DNA of 32,743 nucleotides from CAVDHB01 sp963608705 (GCA_963608705.1 CAVDHB010000029.1:1-32743); one strand, 5' to 3'; numbered from the stretch's first letter, positions 1 through 8,446 are shown. A program made the numbers and translations. Notes: generated from the sequence alone by a model not told the origin.

Positions 1-2
1 GG

Positions 3-38
3 CAAAGCCCCGGCTTGCGAAAGTCAGGGCTTTGTTTT
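3..38 (+). terminator. Rho-independent terminator of a gene lying before the window
   Basis: CAAAGCCC (3-10) pairs with GGGCTTTG (27-34) and is followed by TTTT. The orientation of the T-run points to a plus-strand gene that ends upstream of position 1; no part of its coding sequence is visible. Confidence 0.7.
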
Positions 39-58
39 ATGTTTTTCTGAATATTACA

Positions 59-103
59 AAAAAAGAGGCCGTGCATATTTTGACACAGCCTCTTATCTTT
101 TTA
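59..103 (-). terminator. Terminator of the Rpn-family gene (probably bidirectional)
   Basis: AAGAGGC (63-69) pairs with GCCTCTT (88-94), with an inner GTG/CAC pairing. Read on the minus strand it follows the Rpn stop codon and runs into a T-tract (A-tract at 58-64 on the plus strand). On the plus strand it is followed by TATCTTTTT, so it can also stop rightward transcription. Confidence 0.75.
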
Positions 104-107
104 GGGA

Positions 108-1049
108 TTAGTTGATAATTTTCTTGACCTCTTCTGTGTCAAGTCCTGTGGCATTGGCAATCTCTTCCGCCGTCCTACCCATCCCCTGTAGTCTCTTGGC
201 TACAGCGGACAAGCCTTGGTGATAGCCTTCTTTATGTCCCTGTTTTAGCCCCTGTTCCATTCCTTGTTCCAGACCTTGTTTGAGACCCTGTTCCAAACCT
301 TCTTTCATTCCTTCTTTCATTCCTTTTTCCCTTGCGATTCGGCTGGAATCCGAAAACAACGTTCGCTCTGTAATCACAGAGTCCCAGAAACGGTCATAGG
401 CGTATAGTTGTGCGTCGGAGAAGGCCGAGATTTCCACCTCTTCCAGTGCTTTGCTTGTATGGGGATTAGAGAGAAGGGACTCAGGAGCAGTCCGGGTCTC
501 TTCGTCGATACTTGTCAGAAACTCCAGCCAAAGCACGGCCATCCGTTTCTCCAGCATGGTGTGAGGCGTGAACTTAGGCAGCTCCACGAACGTGAGGTGC
601 AACCCCTCGATGATACGGTCGGTGTGCAGCTCGTGTACGATATGATAATTGTGGATACATTCCGGCAAGTCAGGCATAAACGTCTCGTTCACCAGGTTCA
701 GAGAGTAAACCGGTTGAAGGCTCTCGTAACGGTATGCCTTGTCCAGCTGACGGACGAATGCTTTCGAGGCGTTGAACAGCACACGCTGCTGGAATGCAGG
801 TGTCCATATCATCTGCATCTCCACGATGAACTGCCGCCCACGGGCATCCTTGCACCGTACGTCCACAATGCTGTCCTTCTTCGTGGGAGTGTCAGGCACA
901 AGTTCCGGCGGAAGGTACTCCACGCTTTGCACTTCCTGTTCCTCCGTCAAGGGGAGCAGGGCGTTGATGAGACTGATCACCAAATCCTTGTGTTGGCCGA
1001 AGACTTTCTTGAAAGTCAAATCAGCCTTAGGGTCTAAGTATTTCGCCAT
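108..1049 (-). CDS. Rpn family recombination-promoting nuclease / PD-(D/E)XK family transposase-like protein
   Basis: Predicted DNA endonuclease of the Rpn/YhgA-like family; members cut DNA, promote RecA-independent recombination and some act in phage defence. The N-terminus MAKYLDPKADLTFKKVFG is the typical opening of Bacteroides members. A PD-(D/E)XK-type core is visible as D63, then E77-x-Q79 in the strand FIVEMQM. The C-terminal third carries ten tetrapeptide units of the type (E/Q)G(M/L)(K/E), then a short helix-turn-helix-like end (TAEEIANATGLDTEEVKKI). I chose the start at 1049 (313 residues). An ATG at 1076 would give 322 residues but lies inside the -7 box of the promoter I see, and 1049 matches the family N-terminus. 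An ATG at 1064 remains possible. It is a single-gene unit, convergent with nothing and flanked by its own terminator. Family assignment is secure; activity is inferred. Confidence 0.85.
   Translation of the reverse strand: MAKYLDPKADLTFKKVFGQHKDLVISLINALLPLTEEQEVQSVEYLPPELVPDTPTKKDSIVDVRCKDARGRQFIVEMQMIWTPAFQQRVLFNASKAFVRQLDKAYRYESLQPVYSLNLVNETFMPDLPECIHNYHIVHELHTDRIIEGLHLTFVELPKFTPHTMLEKRMAVLWLEFLTSIDEETRTAPESLLSNPHTSKALEEVEISAFSDAQLYAYDRFWDSVITERTLFSDSSRIAREKGMKEGMKEGLEQGLKQGLEQGMEQGLKQGHKEGYHQGLSAVAKRLQGMGRTAEEIANATGLDTEEVKKIIN
210..326 (-). repeat. Degenerate 12-bp tandem repeat encoding (E/Q)G(M/L)(K/E) tetrapeptides
   Basis: About ten consecutive 12-bp units inside the Rpn gene encode KGMK-EGMK-EGLE-QGLK-QGLE-QGME and so on. 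The encoded segment would form a charged helix with Gly every fourth residue. Such tails are common in Rpn proteins, and unit number can change by slippage without shifting frame. Confidence 0.85.
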
Positions 1050-1075
1050 CTTTCCAAAAAACATGAGTTCTTTCA

Positions 1076-1107
1076 CAAAGTTAGCCTATTTTTTCATACC
1101 GGCCAAA
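1076..1107 (-). promoter_or_regulatory. Bacteroides-type promoter of the Rpn gene
   Basis: On the minus strand there is TTTG (complement of CAAA at 1104-1107), a 20-nt spacer, and TAACTTTG (complement of CAAAGTTA at 1076-1083). Both elements match the Bacteroides consensus exactly. Transcription should begin around 1068-1071, which excludes the ATG at 1076 as translation start. Confidence 0.75.
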
Positions 1108-1205
1108 TATTATACGAACTAAAACACAGGGCTGAATCACAGGACACTACGCAGTCGCCATCGTGAGTTCGGATTATATTGTAAGGTATTGTTTAATCGG
1201 TATTT

Positions 1206-1235
1206 TACAAAAGCCGGCGGATGACATAGCCGCCG
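1206..1235 (-). terminator. Terminator after aroC
   Basis: CGGCGG (1215-1220) and CCGCCG (1230-1235) form a 6-bp GC-rich stem with a 9-nt loop. On the minus strand it is followed by GCTTTTG. It lies 33 nt beyond the aroC stop codon and would end the leftward operon. The T-run is short. Confidence 0.55.
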
Positions 1236-1268
1236 TACCTTTCTGTTTTGCGACTGTCCATGAAAACA

Positions 1269-2351
1269 TCACAAGCGTGTAGTCTTTCCCATCAAGTAAG
1301 CGTCCAGCAAAGTCATGGCCGCCATTGCCTCGACAATGGGCACGGCACGTGGAATCACACAAGAGTCATGTCTTCCTCCTGCCACGAACTTCACTTCCTC
1401 ACCTTGTTTGTTCACGGTAGTCTGTTCCCTCATCAATGTGGCTATCGGTTTGAACGCCACCCGGAAATAGATGTCTTCTCCATTACTGATGCCGCCTTGT
1501 ATTCCACCGCTGTGGTTCGTCCGGGTACGAATCCGCCCACCATCGTTGAAGAAAGCGTCATTCACCTCGCTTCCCTTGCGGGACACTATGTCAAACCCAT
1601 CGCCGTACTCAAATCCTTTCACAGCGTTGATACCCAGCATGGCATAGCCCAGCATGGCATGCAGCTTGTCGAATACAGGCTCTCCCCATCCGGCAGGACA
1701 TCCTTTGACGACACAGGTGATGACTCCACCTAGAGTGTCTCCCTCTGCTCTGGCAGAAGCGATAGCCGCTTGCATTTCCGCAGCCTTTTTCTCGTCGGGA
1801 CAACGTACAGGATTGCTCTCCACATTCTCCAGTGACAAGTCATAGAGATGATAATCTTTCTCTAACGCCACCGTACCTATTTGAGAAGTGTAAGCGGAAA
1901 TGTGGACACCCAATTGCGCCAACGCCTGTTTGGCCAATGCGCCAGCCACACAACGGGACACGGTTTCCCTTGCGGACGAACGACCACCGCCACGGTAATC
2001 TCTCACGCCATACTTCTCTGTATAGGTGAAGTCCGCATGGGAAGGACGGAACAACTCGCTCAACGCACTGTAGTCTTTGGAACGCTGGTTCTGGTTACGC
2101 ACCAGAAAACCGATGGGACATCCCGTGGTGACACCTTCAAAGACACCAGAGAGAAACTCCACCTCATCCGATTCTTTTCGAGGAGTGGTGAAGGCACTCT
2201 GCCCAGGTCTACGGCGGATAAGCTCCTGTTGTATCTTGTACATATCCAACTTGATACCTGAGGGAAATCCGTCTATAACCCCGCCTATGCCAGCCCCGTG
2301 ACTCTCCCCGAAAGACATGAGACGGAAAATATGCCCAAAAGAATTACCCAT
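1269..2351 (-). CDS. aroC: Chorismate synthase
   Basis: Converts 5-enolpyruvylshikimate-3-phosphate to chorismate with reduced FMN, the last common step of aromatic amino acid, folate and quinone precursor synthesis. The 360-residue length is normal. Family signatures are all present: FGESHGAGIGGVIDGFPSG near the N-terminus with catalytic H18, RRRPGQSAFTTPRKESD at 46-62, RPSHADFTY with the second catalytic H105, the GGGRSSARET segment, and GRHDSCVIPRAVPIVEAM near the C-terminus. The start codon is 3 nt past the slyD stop, so translation is probably coupled to slyD. It is the last gene of the leftward block. Confidence 0.97.
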   Translation of the reverse strand: MGNSFGHIFRLMSFGESHGAGIGGVIDGFPSGIKLDMYKIQQELIRRRPGQSAFTTPRKESDEVEFLSGVFEGVTTGCPIGFLVRNQNQRSKDYSALSELFRPSHADFTYTEKYGVRDYRGGGRSSARETVSRCVAGALAKQALAQLGVHISAYTSQIGTVALEKDYHLYDLSLENVESNPVRCPDEKKAAEMQAAIASARAEGDTLGGVITCVVKGCPAGWGEPVFDKLHAMLGYAMLGINAVKGFEYGDGFDIVSRKGSEVNDAFFNDGGRIRTRTNHSGGIQGGISNGEDIYFRVAFKPIATLMREQTTVNKQGEEVKFVAGGRHDSCVIPRAVPIVEAMAAMTLLDAYLMGKTTRL

Positions 2352-2354
2352 GTG

Positions 2355-2972
2355 TCACTTCTCTTCGTGATGGCAATGTCCGTGGTGATGGCAACAACCA
2401 CCCTCGTGATGGTGTCCGCAATGTCCGTGTCCACCTTCACCTTCATGCTCGCAGCCGCATCCACATCCGCCTTCGTAATTCATCATGTTCAGCATTCCCT
2501 GCACTTCGTCGTTGGTGGCGTCTCTGTTTTCCACCAGTGTGCCTACGAAATGCAAGTCCTTGCCCGCCAACGGATGGTTCAAGTCCATTGTCACCTTGTC
2601 GCCCTTGATTTCCAATACGGTGGCGTTGAAATGATTTCCGTCTTGATTGACCAACGGGACAATCGCTCCTTCATAGATGTGTTCTTTGTCAAACCGTCCG
2701 TTCACTTCGAACATCTGACGGTCGAGGTCCAGCACCCGCTTGATGTCATAGTCTCCGTAAGCGTCTCCTTTGGACAAAGTGAAGTCGAACTTGTCTCCCT
2801 TGGACAAGTCCAGCATTTTCTTCTCGAACTCCGGCAAGGCTATGCCAAGGCCAGAGATGAACTGGAACGGCTTGTCTACAGGCGCGTCCTCTACCAGTTC
2901 TTCCTTTCCTCCATTGTCCACATATAATTTATACGACACTTCAAGGTGTTTGTTCTGTTCCTTATTTTCCAT
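2355..2972 (-). CDS. slyD: FKBP-type peptidyl-prolyl cis-trans isomerase, SlyD type with metal-binding tail
   Basis: Cytosolic prolyl isomerase/chaperone. The N-terminal 150 or so residues show the split FKBP fold with the inserted IF chaperone domain: a GLGIALPEFEKKMLDL segment, GDKFDFTLSKGDAYGDYD with the conserved AYG-Y motif, then the insert with NHPLAGKDLHF, the usual SlyD sequence returning to the FKBP core. The last 38 residues hold 12 His and 7 Cys (clusters such as GCGCGCEH, HHHEGGCCHHHGHCHH), resembling the Ni/Zn-binding tail of E. coli SlyD. At 205 residues it is slightly longer than E. coli SlyD (196). It sits 6 nt after galE and 3 nt before aroC. There is no signal peptide. Metal delivery is inferred from the family. 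Confidence 0.93.
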   Translation of the reverse strand: MENKEQNKHLEVSYKLYVDNGGKEELVEDAPVDKPFQFISGLGIALPEFEKKMLDLSKGDKFDFTLSKGDAYGDYDIKRVLDLDRQMFEVNGRFDKEHIYEGAIVPLVNQDGNHFNATVLEIKGDKVTMDLNHPLAGKDLHFVGTLVENRDATNDEVQGMLNMMNYEGGCGCGCEHEGEGGHGHCGHHHEGGCCHHHGHCHHEEK

Positions 2973-2978
2973 AATGTT

Positions 2979-4004
2979 CTATTTTAATTGTTTCAGTTTC
3001 TTTTGCCAGCTCACCGTCGTCTTGACCGATACGGAAAGAGGTGTTTCCGCTTTCCATCCCAACAGTTTCTCCGCCTTGGAAGTATCAGCACTTATCCGGA
3101 TGAGGTCTCCCCTTCTCCTTTCCTTATATTCTATAGGAATCTGCGTGCCGGTGATACTCTCGAAAAAATGCACTAATTCCAGCACAGACGTACCCGTGCC
3201 AGACCCCAGGTTGAATGTCTCCAAAGGCTCCAGACAGCGGCCTTCGATGATACGCTTGACGGCCAACACGTTGGCATAAGCCACATCCATGATGTCCACA
3301 AAGTCCCTCACGCAGGTACCGTCCACCGTATTGTAGTCTGAACCGTAGATGTTGAACTTGTCCTTCAGGCCAAGCGCACATTCCGTGACACAAGTCACCA
3401 CATCCTTCTGTGTGTAGCGGGTGTTCTCGCCGAGCAAAATACTCGGGTGCGCTCCCACAGGGGTGAAATAACGCAATGAGATTGCGTTGAAGCAAGGCTT
3501 GCAACGCAATACGTCCTGTATCATTTCCTCGTTCATCAGCTTGGTGTTACTGTAGGGCGTGTTCAGTTCCCTTGAAGTCTGGCTTTCCGTCACAGGGATT
3601 TGAGGCTCTGTGCCGTAGACAGCGCAGGTGGAAGCGAATACCAGCCCTTTCACCTTGTACTCCACCGCCAGTTCCAGCAGATTCAGCAACGAATTGATAT
3701 TGTTGCGGTAGTACTTGATAGGCGCCACCAACGACTCATTGGCGGCCTTGCTGGCAGCACAATGAATAATGACATCAATAGGCTTGTACTTGTTGAACAA
3801 GCGGTTCATGCGCTCGAAGGAGTTGCAATCTATCTGCTCAAAATTGGGTGTGACACCCGTAATCTCCGCAATGGCTTCCAACGTCTCAGGATAAGAGTTG
3901 GAGAAATCGTCCACCACGATGACTTCATATCCGCATCGCAGCAACTCCACCACCACGTGTGAGCCTATATAGCCAGTGCCGCCTGTCACTAATACTCTAC
4001 TCAT
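2979..4004 (-). CDS. galE: UDP-glucose 4-epimerase
   Basis: NAD-dependent interconversion of UDP-glucose and UDP-galactose for galactose metabolism and surface polysaccharide. This is an extended short-chain dehydrogenase: NAD-binding GGTGYIG at residues 8-14 (G8, G11, G14), the ASTCAVYG segment at 124-131, and catalytic Y151-x3-K155 (YSNTK). The position equivalent to E. coli Ser124 is Thr126, a tolerated replacement in this superfamily. The later CVRDFVDIMDVA segment is typical of GalE. The 341-residue length is normal. It follows the unrecognised 245-residue gene by 4 nt and precedes slyD by 6 nt, so it is part of the leftward operon. Confidence 0.95.
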   Translation of the reverse strand: MSRVLVTGGTGYIGSHVVVELLRCGYEVIVVDDFSNSYPETLEAIAEITGVTPNFEQIDCNSFERMNRLFNKYKPIDVIIHCAASKAANESLVAPIKYYRNNINSLLNLLELAVEYKVKGLVFASTCAVYGTEPQIPVTESQTSRELNTPYSNTKLMNEEMIQDVLRCKPCFNAISLRYFTPVGAHPSILLGENTRYTQKDVVTCVTECALGLKDKFNIYGSDYNTVDGTCVRDFVDIMDVAYANVLAVKRIIEGRCLEPLETFNLGSGTGTSVLELVHFFESITGTQIPIEYKERRRGDLIRISADTSKAEKLLGWKAETPLSVSVKTTVSWQKKLKQLK

Positions 4005-4008
4005 TCGC

Positions 4009-4746
4009 TTATTCTTTTGTCTCAGCTGAAGCCTCGTTATCCGGTTCGGCTTCTCTTCTCTTTTCCTCTTCCACCATTTCGGGAATGTCCGTCACCACGC
4101 TTTCAGGCTCCGTTTTCACCTCGAACCTTTGCAACAGCTTGAAATCAAACTTATTGCTCTTTGCTGAAGGATACTGGCTGCGTGGATCCACGTCCTGACG
4201 ACCTTTCAGATGCTCCACTAATTTATTATAGCAGTCCATCGCACTGTTGGCTCTCATACGAGCCGCGAAACGAGTGTCTTTGTAGCAAACCTTGGACGGA
4301 TTCTCCGCCATCGGCACCACCCGTTTGAAAACGAGGAAGGCATCGTAAATACCCGGCACCTCATCGTTCAGTTGCATCATGCGGTCGTATGTACGGCGTT
4401 TCCACTCGTCGATAGGCGCGATGTCTGTCGCAGCCATTCTGTGAGGAGCCGCCGGCTGGGACGGTACAGCGACTTGTCTACGAGAACGTCCCCTTTCGTT
4501 CTCTCCTGCGTTTCCGTTACGCAAATTCTCTATATCAGTCTCTTCTGTTTTTAAAACCAACGCATACACTTTGGGCGTGATTTTCAAACGCAAGGGGAAT
4601 TTCGAGGGGCTGTCCACGAACTTCCTCAGAATCTCACAACGGGCTGCGTCCATCTTTATCTGGGGGATAGACGCCAAAAAAGAATAGGCTTCTTCAAAGG
4701 AAGAAACTAACACATCCTTGTCAAAAAAACGAATGTAATAATTCAT
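4009..4746 (-). CDS. Conserved-looking hypothetical protein, 245 residues
   Basis: I do not recognise this protein. It opens with MNYYIRFFDKDVLVSSFEEAYSFLASIP and continues as a mixed alpha/beta domain to about residue 70. A polar Arg/Pro-rich linker follows (GENERGRSRRQVAVPSQPAAPHR, split here only by position about 80-103). A second, mostly helical domain at about 110-200 includes IDEWKRRTYDRMMQL and a FAARMRANSAMDCYNKLVEHLKGR helix. The last 30 residues are acidic and probably disordered. There is no signal peptide or membrane segment, so it should be cytosolic. It begins 28 nt after the MFS gene and ends 4 nt before galE, so it is co-transcribed with both; the context does not define a role. 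Confidence 0.8.
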   Translation of the reverse strand: MNYYIRFFDKDVLVSSFEEAYSFLASIPQIKMDAARCEILRKFVDSPSKFPLRLKITPKVYALVLKTEETDIENLRNGNAGENERGRSRRQVAVPSQPAAPHRMAATDIAPIDEWKRRTYDRMMQLNDEVPGIYDAFLVFKRVVPMAENPSKVCYKDTRFAARMRANSAMDCYNKLVEHLKGRQDVDPRSQYPSAKSNKFDFKLLQRFEVKTEPESVVTDIPEMVEEEKRREAEPDNEASAETKE

Positions 4747-4774
4747 ATCTATATATTACGTGTAAAATTATATA

Positions 4775-5953
4775 CTACTTACGCACGGCCATTTCCACAC
4801 CGTGTCCTATGGGCTTGGTGCGGTGCGTGAACACCCAGAAGAACATGGCGCCGGCCAGTACCACCGCACTGCCTATGAGGGAAGGGAACTTGTAGCCCAA
4901 CCCTGCGTCTATGGGAAGTCCTCCCAAGTATGCGCCTATCGCGTTACCTAAATTGAAGGCAATCTGTATACTGGCAGCCGCCATCATCTCACCGCCATAG
5001 GAATAACGGAGTATCAGCAATTGCTGTGGGGCGCTGACGCCGAACAGACAGGCGGTCACAATGCCCATACCTATTAAAGACACCCACGTATGCTGCGCCG
5101 TGAAGAAAAGCAGAAGCAGCGTGACAGCCGCCACGACCTGCATGGAGCAAGCCACTTTGGAGGGCATATAACGGTCGGACAAACGTCCTCCGGCATAGTT
5201 GCCCGCCACCATGCACACGCCAGCGGACACCATGACAAATGTCATGAACTGCGAAGGCACGCCGGACACCTGCTGCATCAATGGCGAGATATAACTGTAC
5301 CAGCAGAAAATGCCTCCGTTTCCAAACATGGTGGCCAGCAGAATAAGCCAGGGAGACCAGTGTGTCAAGAACCGGAACTGCCCTTTCACCCCCGTGTCTG
5401 GTACTGGAGCCATATAAGGCACCCACTTCCAAATACTGAACAACACAATCAGCCCCCATACGCCCGAAGAGAGAAAGACCACCCGCCATGAGGCGAAATG
5501 ACTGAGGAAGGTACCGAGAGGCACACCAATCACGTTGGCGATGGTCATGCCCGACACCATATAGGCGATGGCGCTGGCCCCTTTCTCCTTGCCTGCCATT
5601 CTCGCCGCCACGATAGACCCTACCCCGAAGAAAGCTCCGTGAGGGAATCCCATCATGAAACGGACAGGGATGAAACATGCCATGTTGGGGACGAATGCCG
5701 CACAGAAGCTCGCCACCGTGTAGATGACGGCCAAAGCTATCAGAATCTGTTTCAGAGGCCGAGTGCGAGCCATCAACGTGATGACCGGCGCACCCACGCA
5801 CACTCCCAACGCGTAAATGGAAATGAGATGTCCCGCCACGGGAATAGACACATTCAGACTTCGTGCCACATCCGGGAGAATACCCATCATTACAAATTCC
5901 GTGATACCCAGCCCCAATGTACCCAGAGCCAATGCTGTCAATCCTTTTTTCAT
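4775..5953 (-). CDS. MFS transporter, AraJ/drug-efflux (DHA1) type
   Basis: Inner-membrane proton-coupled exporter of the major facilitator superfamily. It has 392 residues with twelve predicted hydrophobic segments and a short central loop around residue 190. Family marks include the TM1 motif LGTLGLGITEFVMMGILPDVA seen in AraJ/YdhP-like proteins, motif A-like ARTRPLKQ after TM2, RFMMGFPHGAFFG in TM4, and a second motif A-like GGRLSDRYMPSK between the halves. The substrate is unknown; AraJ-like names do not imply arabinose export, and the arabinose operon lies elsewhere in the window. It is the first gene of the leftward block, with a promoter about 50 nt upstream. Confidence 0.88.
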   Translation of the reverse strand: MKKGLTALALGTLGLGITEFVMMGILPDVARSLNVSIPVAGHLISIYALGVCVGAPVITLMARTRPLKQILIALAVIYTVASFCAAFVPNMACFIPVRFMMGFPHGAFFGVGSIVAARMAGKEKGASAIAYMVSGMTIANVIGVPLGTFLSHFASWRVVFLSSGVWGLIVLFSIWKWVPYMAPVPDTGVKGQFRFLTHWSPWLILLATMFGNGGIFCWYSYISPLMQQVSGVPSQFMTFVMVSAGVCMVAGNYAGGRLSDRYMPSKVACSMQVVAAVTLLLLFFTAQHTWVSLIGMGIVTACLFGVSAPQQLLILRYSYGGEMMAAASIQIAFNLGNAIGAYLGGLPIDAGLGYKFPSLIGSAVVLAGAMFFWVFTHRTKPIGHGVEMAVRK

Positions 5954-6001
5954 CGCGCGGTTCTCTTTCTTTTCCTTTTACTATATCTGAATTTACGCCC
6001 A

Positions 6002-6033
6002 CAAAGTTACAACAAATTCCCATAATACAGAAA
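6002..6033 (-). promoter_or_regulatory. Promoter of the MFS-hypothetical-galE-slyD-aroC block
   Basis: On the minus strand TAACTTTG (complement of 6002-6009) is a perfect -7 box. Twenty nt upstream is TTTC (complement of 6030-6033), one mismatch from TTTG. The predicted leader is about 42 nt. It is divergent from the maeB promoter at 6073-6103. Confidence 0.65.
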
Positions 6034-6072
6034 CGGCGATAACATTTATTACAGCCTTATCCTGCGAGAACT

Positions 6073-6103
6073 TTTGTTTTATGCGGGAAAAACCATATCT
6101 TTG
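6073..6103 (+). promoter_or_regulatory. Bacteroides-type promoter of maeB
   Basis: TTTG (6073-6076), a 19-nt spacer and TATCTTTG (6096-6103) match the Bacteroides consensus. Expected transcription start is near 6110, leaving a leader of about 48 nt before the maeB ATG. Confidence 0.75.
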
Positions 6104-6157
6104 CAATGAGAGAAACAGCGTTTCTCCTAAAAGAATATCATTAACAAATAAAACATA

Positions 6158-8446
6158 ATGGTCAAAATTACAAAAGAAGAGGCATTGGAGTACCATGCCC
6201 AGGGCAAACCGGGCAAAATCGAGGTGACTCCCACCAAACCCCACAGCACACAGACGGATTTAAGCTTGGCTTATTCTCCCGGTGTGGCTTATCCCTGCCT
6301 GGAGATTCAGAAAAATCCGCAGGACGCTTACAAATACACGAACAAGGGAAATCTTGTGGCGGTCATTTCCAACGGCACGGCGGTACTCGGACTGGGTAAC
6401 ATCGGCGCCATGAGCGGAAAGCCCGTGATGGAAGGCAAGGGACTTCTGTTCAAGATTTACGCCGGCATTGATGTCTTTGACATCGAGGTGAACGAGAAAG
6501 ACCCGGCCAAGTTCGTGGAAATCGTGAAATCCATCGCCCCCACTTTCGGAGGTATCAATCTGGAGGATATAAAAGCACCGGAATGTTTTGAGATTGAGCG
6601 AAGACTGAAAGAGGAGACAGACATCCCCGTCATGCACGATGACCAGCACGGCACGGCCATCATTTCCGCCGCCGGCTTGAAGAACGCTTTGCAGGTGGTA
6701 GGGAAAGACATCGCCAAGGTGAAGATTGTGGTGAGTGGCGCAGGCGCTGCCGCCATTTCCTGCACCAAACTGTATGTGGCTTTGGGCGCAAAGCACGAGA
6801 ACATCCTGATGCTCGACAGCCATGGTGTCATCACGGACGACCGTCCGAACCTGACCGAACAGAAAAAGGAGTTCGCCACCAAGCGTCGTGACGCACATAC
6901 ACTGGAAGAAGCCGTGAAAGGAGCGGATGTGTTCGTGGGCCTGTCCAAGGGCAATATCCTGTCGCAGGACATGGTGCGCTCCATGGCTGAGAAGCCGATT
7001 GTCTTTGCCCTTGCCAATCCCGTGCCGGAAATCAGTTATGAGAACGCCAAGGCGGCTCGTCCAGACGTGTTGGTGTCCACCGGTCGTTCCGACTATCCGA
7101 ACCAAATCAACAACGTCATCGGATTCCCCTACATCTTCCGCGGTGCGTTGGACGTGGAGTCCACGGCCATCAACGAGGACATGAAGATGGCGGCTGTACA
7201 TGCCATCGCAGACTTGGCGAAAAAGCCCGTGCCGGAAATCGTGAACCAGGTGTACCACGTGGCCAACCTGACATTCGGTCCCGACTATTTCATACCGAAG
7301 CCTGTGGATCCCCGTCTGTTGACAGAAGTGTCCGCCGCTGTGGCCAAGGCCGCCATGGAATCGGGCGTGGCCCGCAAGTCCATCAAGGACTGGGACGCTT
7401 ACAAAGACCACCTGCGCGAGATGATGGGCTACGAGAGCAAGATGACCCGCCGCATTTACGACACGGCTCGTCTGCATCCGCAGCGCATCGTCTTTGCCGA
7501 GGGCAGCCATGTGAACATGCTGAAAGCGGCTGTGAAAGCGAAAGACGAGGGACTGTGCCAGCCGATTATCCTCGGCAATGAGGAGCGTATCGCCAAAATG
7601 GCGAAAGAACTCGACCTGAACATCGAGGGAATAGAAGTCATCAACATTCGTCATGACCGCGAGTCTGACCGCCGTCGCAGATACGCTGAGATACTGACCA
7701 AGAAACGGGAGCGTGAGGGTTATATCTTGGATGAAGCGATAGATAAGATGTTCGAGCGTAACTACTTCGGAATGATGATGGTAGAGGCTGGAGATGCGGA
7801 CGCTTTCATCACCGGCGTGTACACAAAATACTCCAACACCATCAAGGTGGCGAAAGAGGTGATCGGCATCCGTGAGGGATACCAGCATTTCGGCACCATG
7901 CACATCCTGAACTCCAAGAAAGGTACGTTCTTCGTGGCGGATACGCTGATTAACCGTGACCCGGATTTGGATACTCTTATAGACATCGCCCGTCTAAGTG
8001 CGTCCACCGTGAAGTTCTTCAACCACACGCCCGTGATGGCCATGCTCTCTTACTCCAATTTCGGGGCAGACAAGGGGAAAGACAGCGTGAAGGTGCACGA
8101 GACCGTGAACTACATGCAAACCCACTATCCCGACCTCGCCATAGACGGAGAGATGCAGGTGAACTTGGCACTGGACAAACAGACCCGTGACGCCACTTAT
8201 CCTTTCACTCGTTTGAAAGGCAAGGACGTGAACACGTTAGTGTTCCCGAACCTGAATTCCGCCAACTCAGCCTACAAACTGATTCAGAGCATGAGTCCCG
8301 ACACGGAAGTTATCGGTCCCGTTCAGATGGGACTGAACAAGCCTATCCATTTCACGGACTTCTCAAGCTCTGTAAACGACATAGTGAACATCGCAGCCAT
8401 AGCCTCTATTGACGCCTATGTGCAGAAGAAAGTGGAAGGGAAATAA
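6158..8446 (+). CDS. maeB: NADP-dependent malic enzyme with C-terminal phosphotransacetylase-like domain
   Basis: Oxidatively decarboxylates malate to pyruvate, making NADPH; cytosolic. The 762-residue length equals MaeB hybrids. The N-terminal malic enzyme half (1 to about 420) has LAYSPGVAYPCLEI with the catalytic Tyr near 39, the MEGKGLLFK segment with the catalytic Lys, metal/substrate residues in HDDQHGTAI (D161, D162), and the nucleotide-binding SGAGAAA (193-199). The C-terminal half (about 430-762) resembles phosphate acetyltransferase (RIVFAEG, FNHTPVMAMLSYSNFG, DGEMQVNLAL, FPNLNSANSAYKL). In studied hybrids this half senses acetyl-CoA allosterically and is not an active transacetylase; that is family knowledge. 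It is monocistronic: own promoter, then a strong terminator 23 nt after the stop. Confidence 0.95.
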   Translation: MVKITKEEALEYHAQGKPGKIEVTPTKPHSTQTDLSLAYSPGVAYPCLEIQKNPQDAYKYTNKGNLVAVISNGTAVLGLGNIGAMSGKPVMEGKGLLFKIYAGIDVFDIEVNEKDPAKFVEIVKSIAPTFGGINLEDIKAPECFEIERRLKEETDIPVMHDDQHGTAIISAAGLKNALQVVGKDIAKVKIVVSGAGAAAISCTKLYVALGAKHENILMLDSHGVITDDRPNLTEQKKEFATKRRDAHTLEEAVKGADVFVGLSKGNILSQDMVRSMAEKPIVFALANPVPEISYENAKAARPDVLVSTGRSDYPNQINNVIGFPYIFRGALDVESTAINEDMKMAAVHAIADLAKKPVPEIVNQVYHVANLTFGPDYFIPKPVDPRLLTEVSAAVAKAAMESGVARKSIKDWDAYKDHLREMMGYESKMTRRIYDTARLHPQRIVFAEGSHVNMLKAAVKAKDEGLCQPIILGNEERIAKMAKELDLNIEGIEVINIRHDRESDRRRRYAEILTKKREREGYILDEAIDKMFERNYFGMMMVEAGDADAFITGVYTKYSNTIKVAKEVIGIREGYQHFGTMHILNSKKGTFFVADTLINRDPDLDTLIDIARLSASTVKFFNHTPVMAMLSYSNFGADKGKDSVKVHETVNYMQTHYPDLAIDGEMQVNLALDKQTRDATYPFTRLKGKDVNTLVFPNLNSANSAYKLIQSMSPDTEVIGPVQMGLNKPIHFTDFSSSVNDIVNIAAIASIDAYVQKKVEGK

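Noticed and set aside
1050..1076. Longer Rpn start at 1076
   Set aside because: This ATG overlaps the -7 box on the minus strand, so it would precede the transcript.
6260..7903. Long minus-strand open frame opposite maeB
   Set aside because: It lies wholly antisense to a certain gene, and its translation is rich in His, Val and Gln with no recognisable domain; it is a product of codon bias on the other strand.
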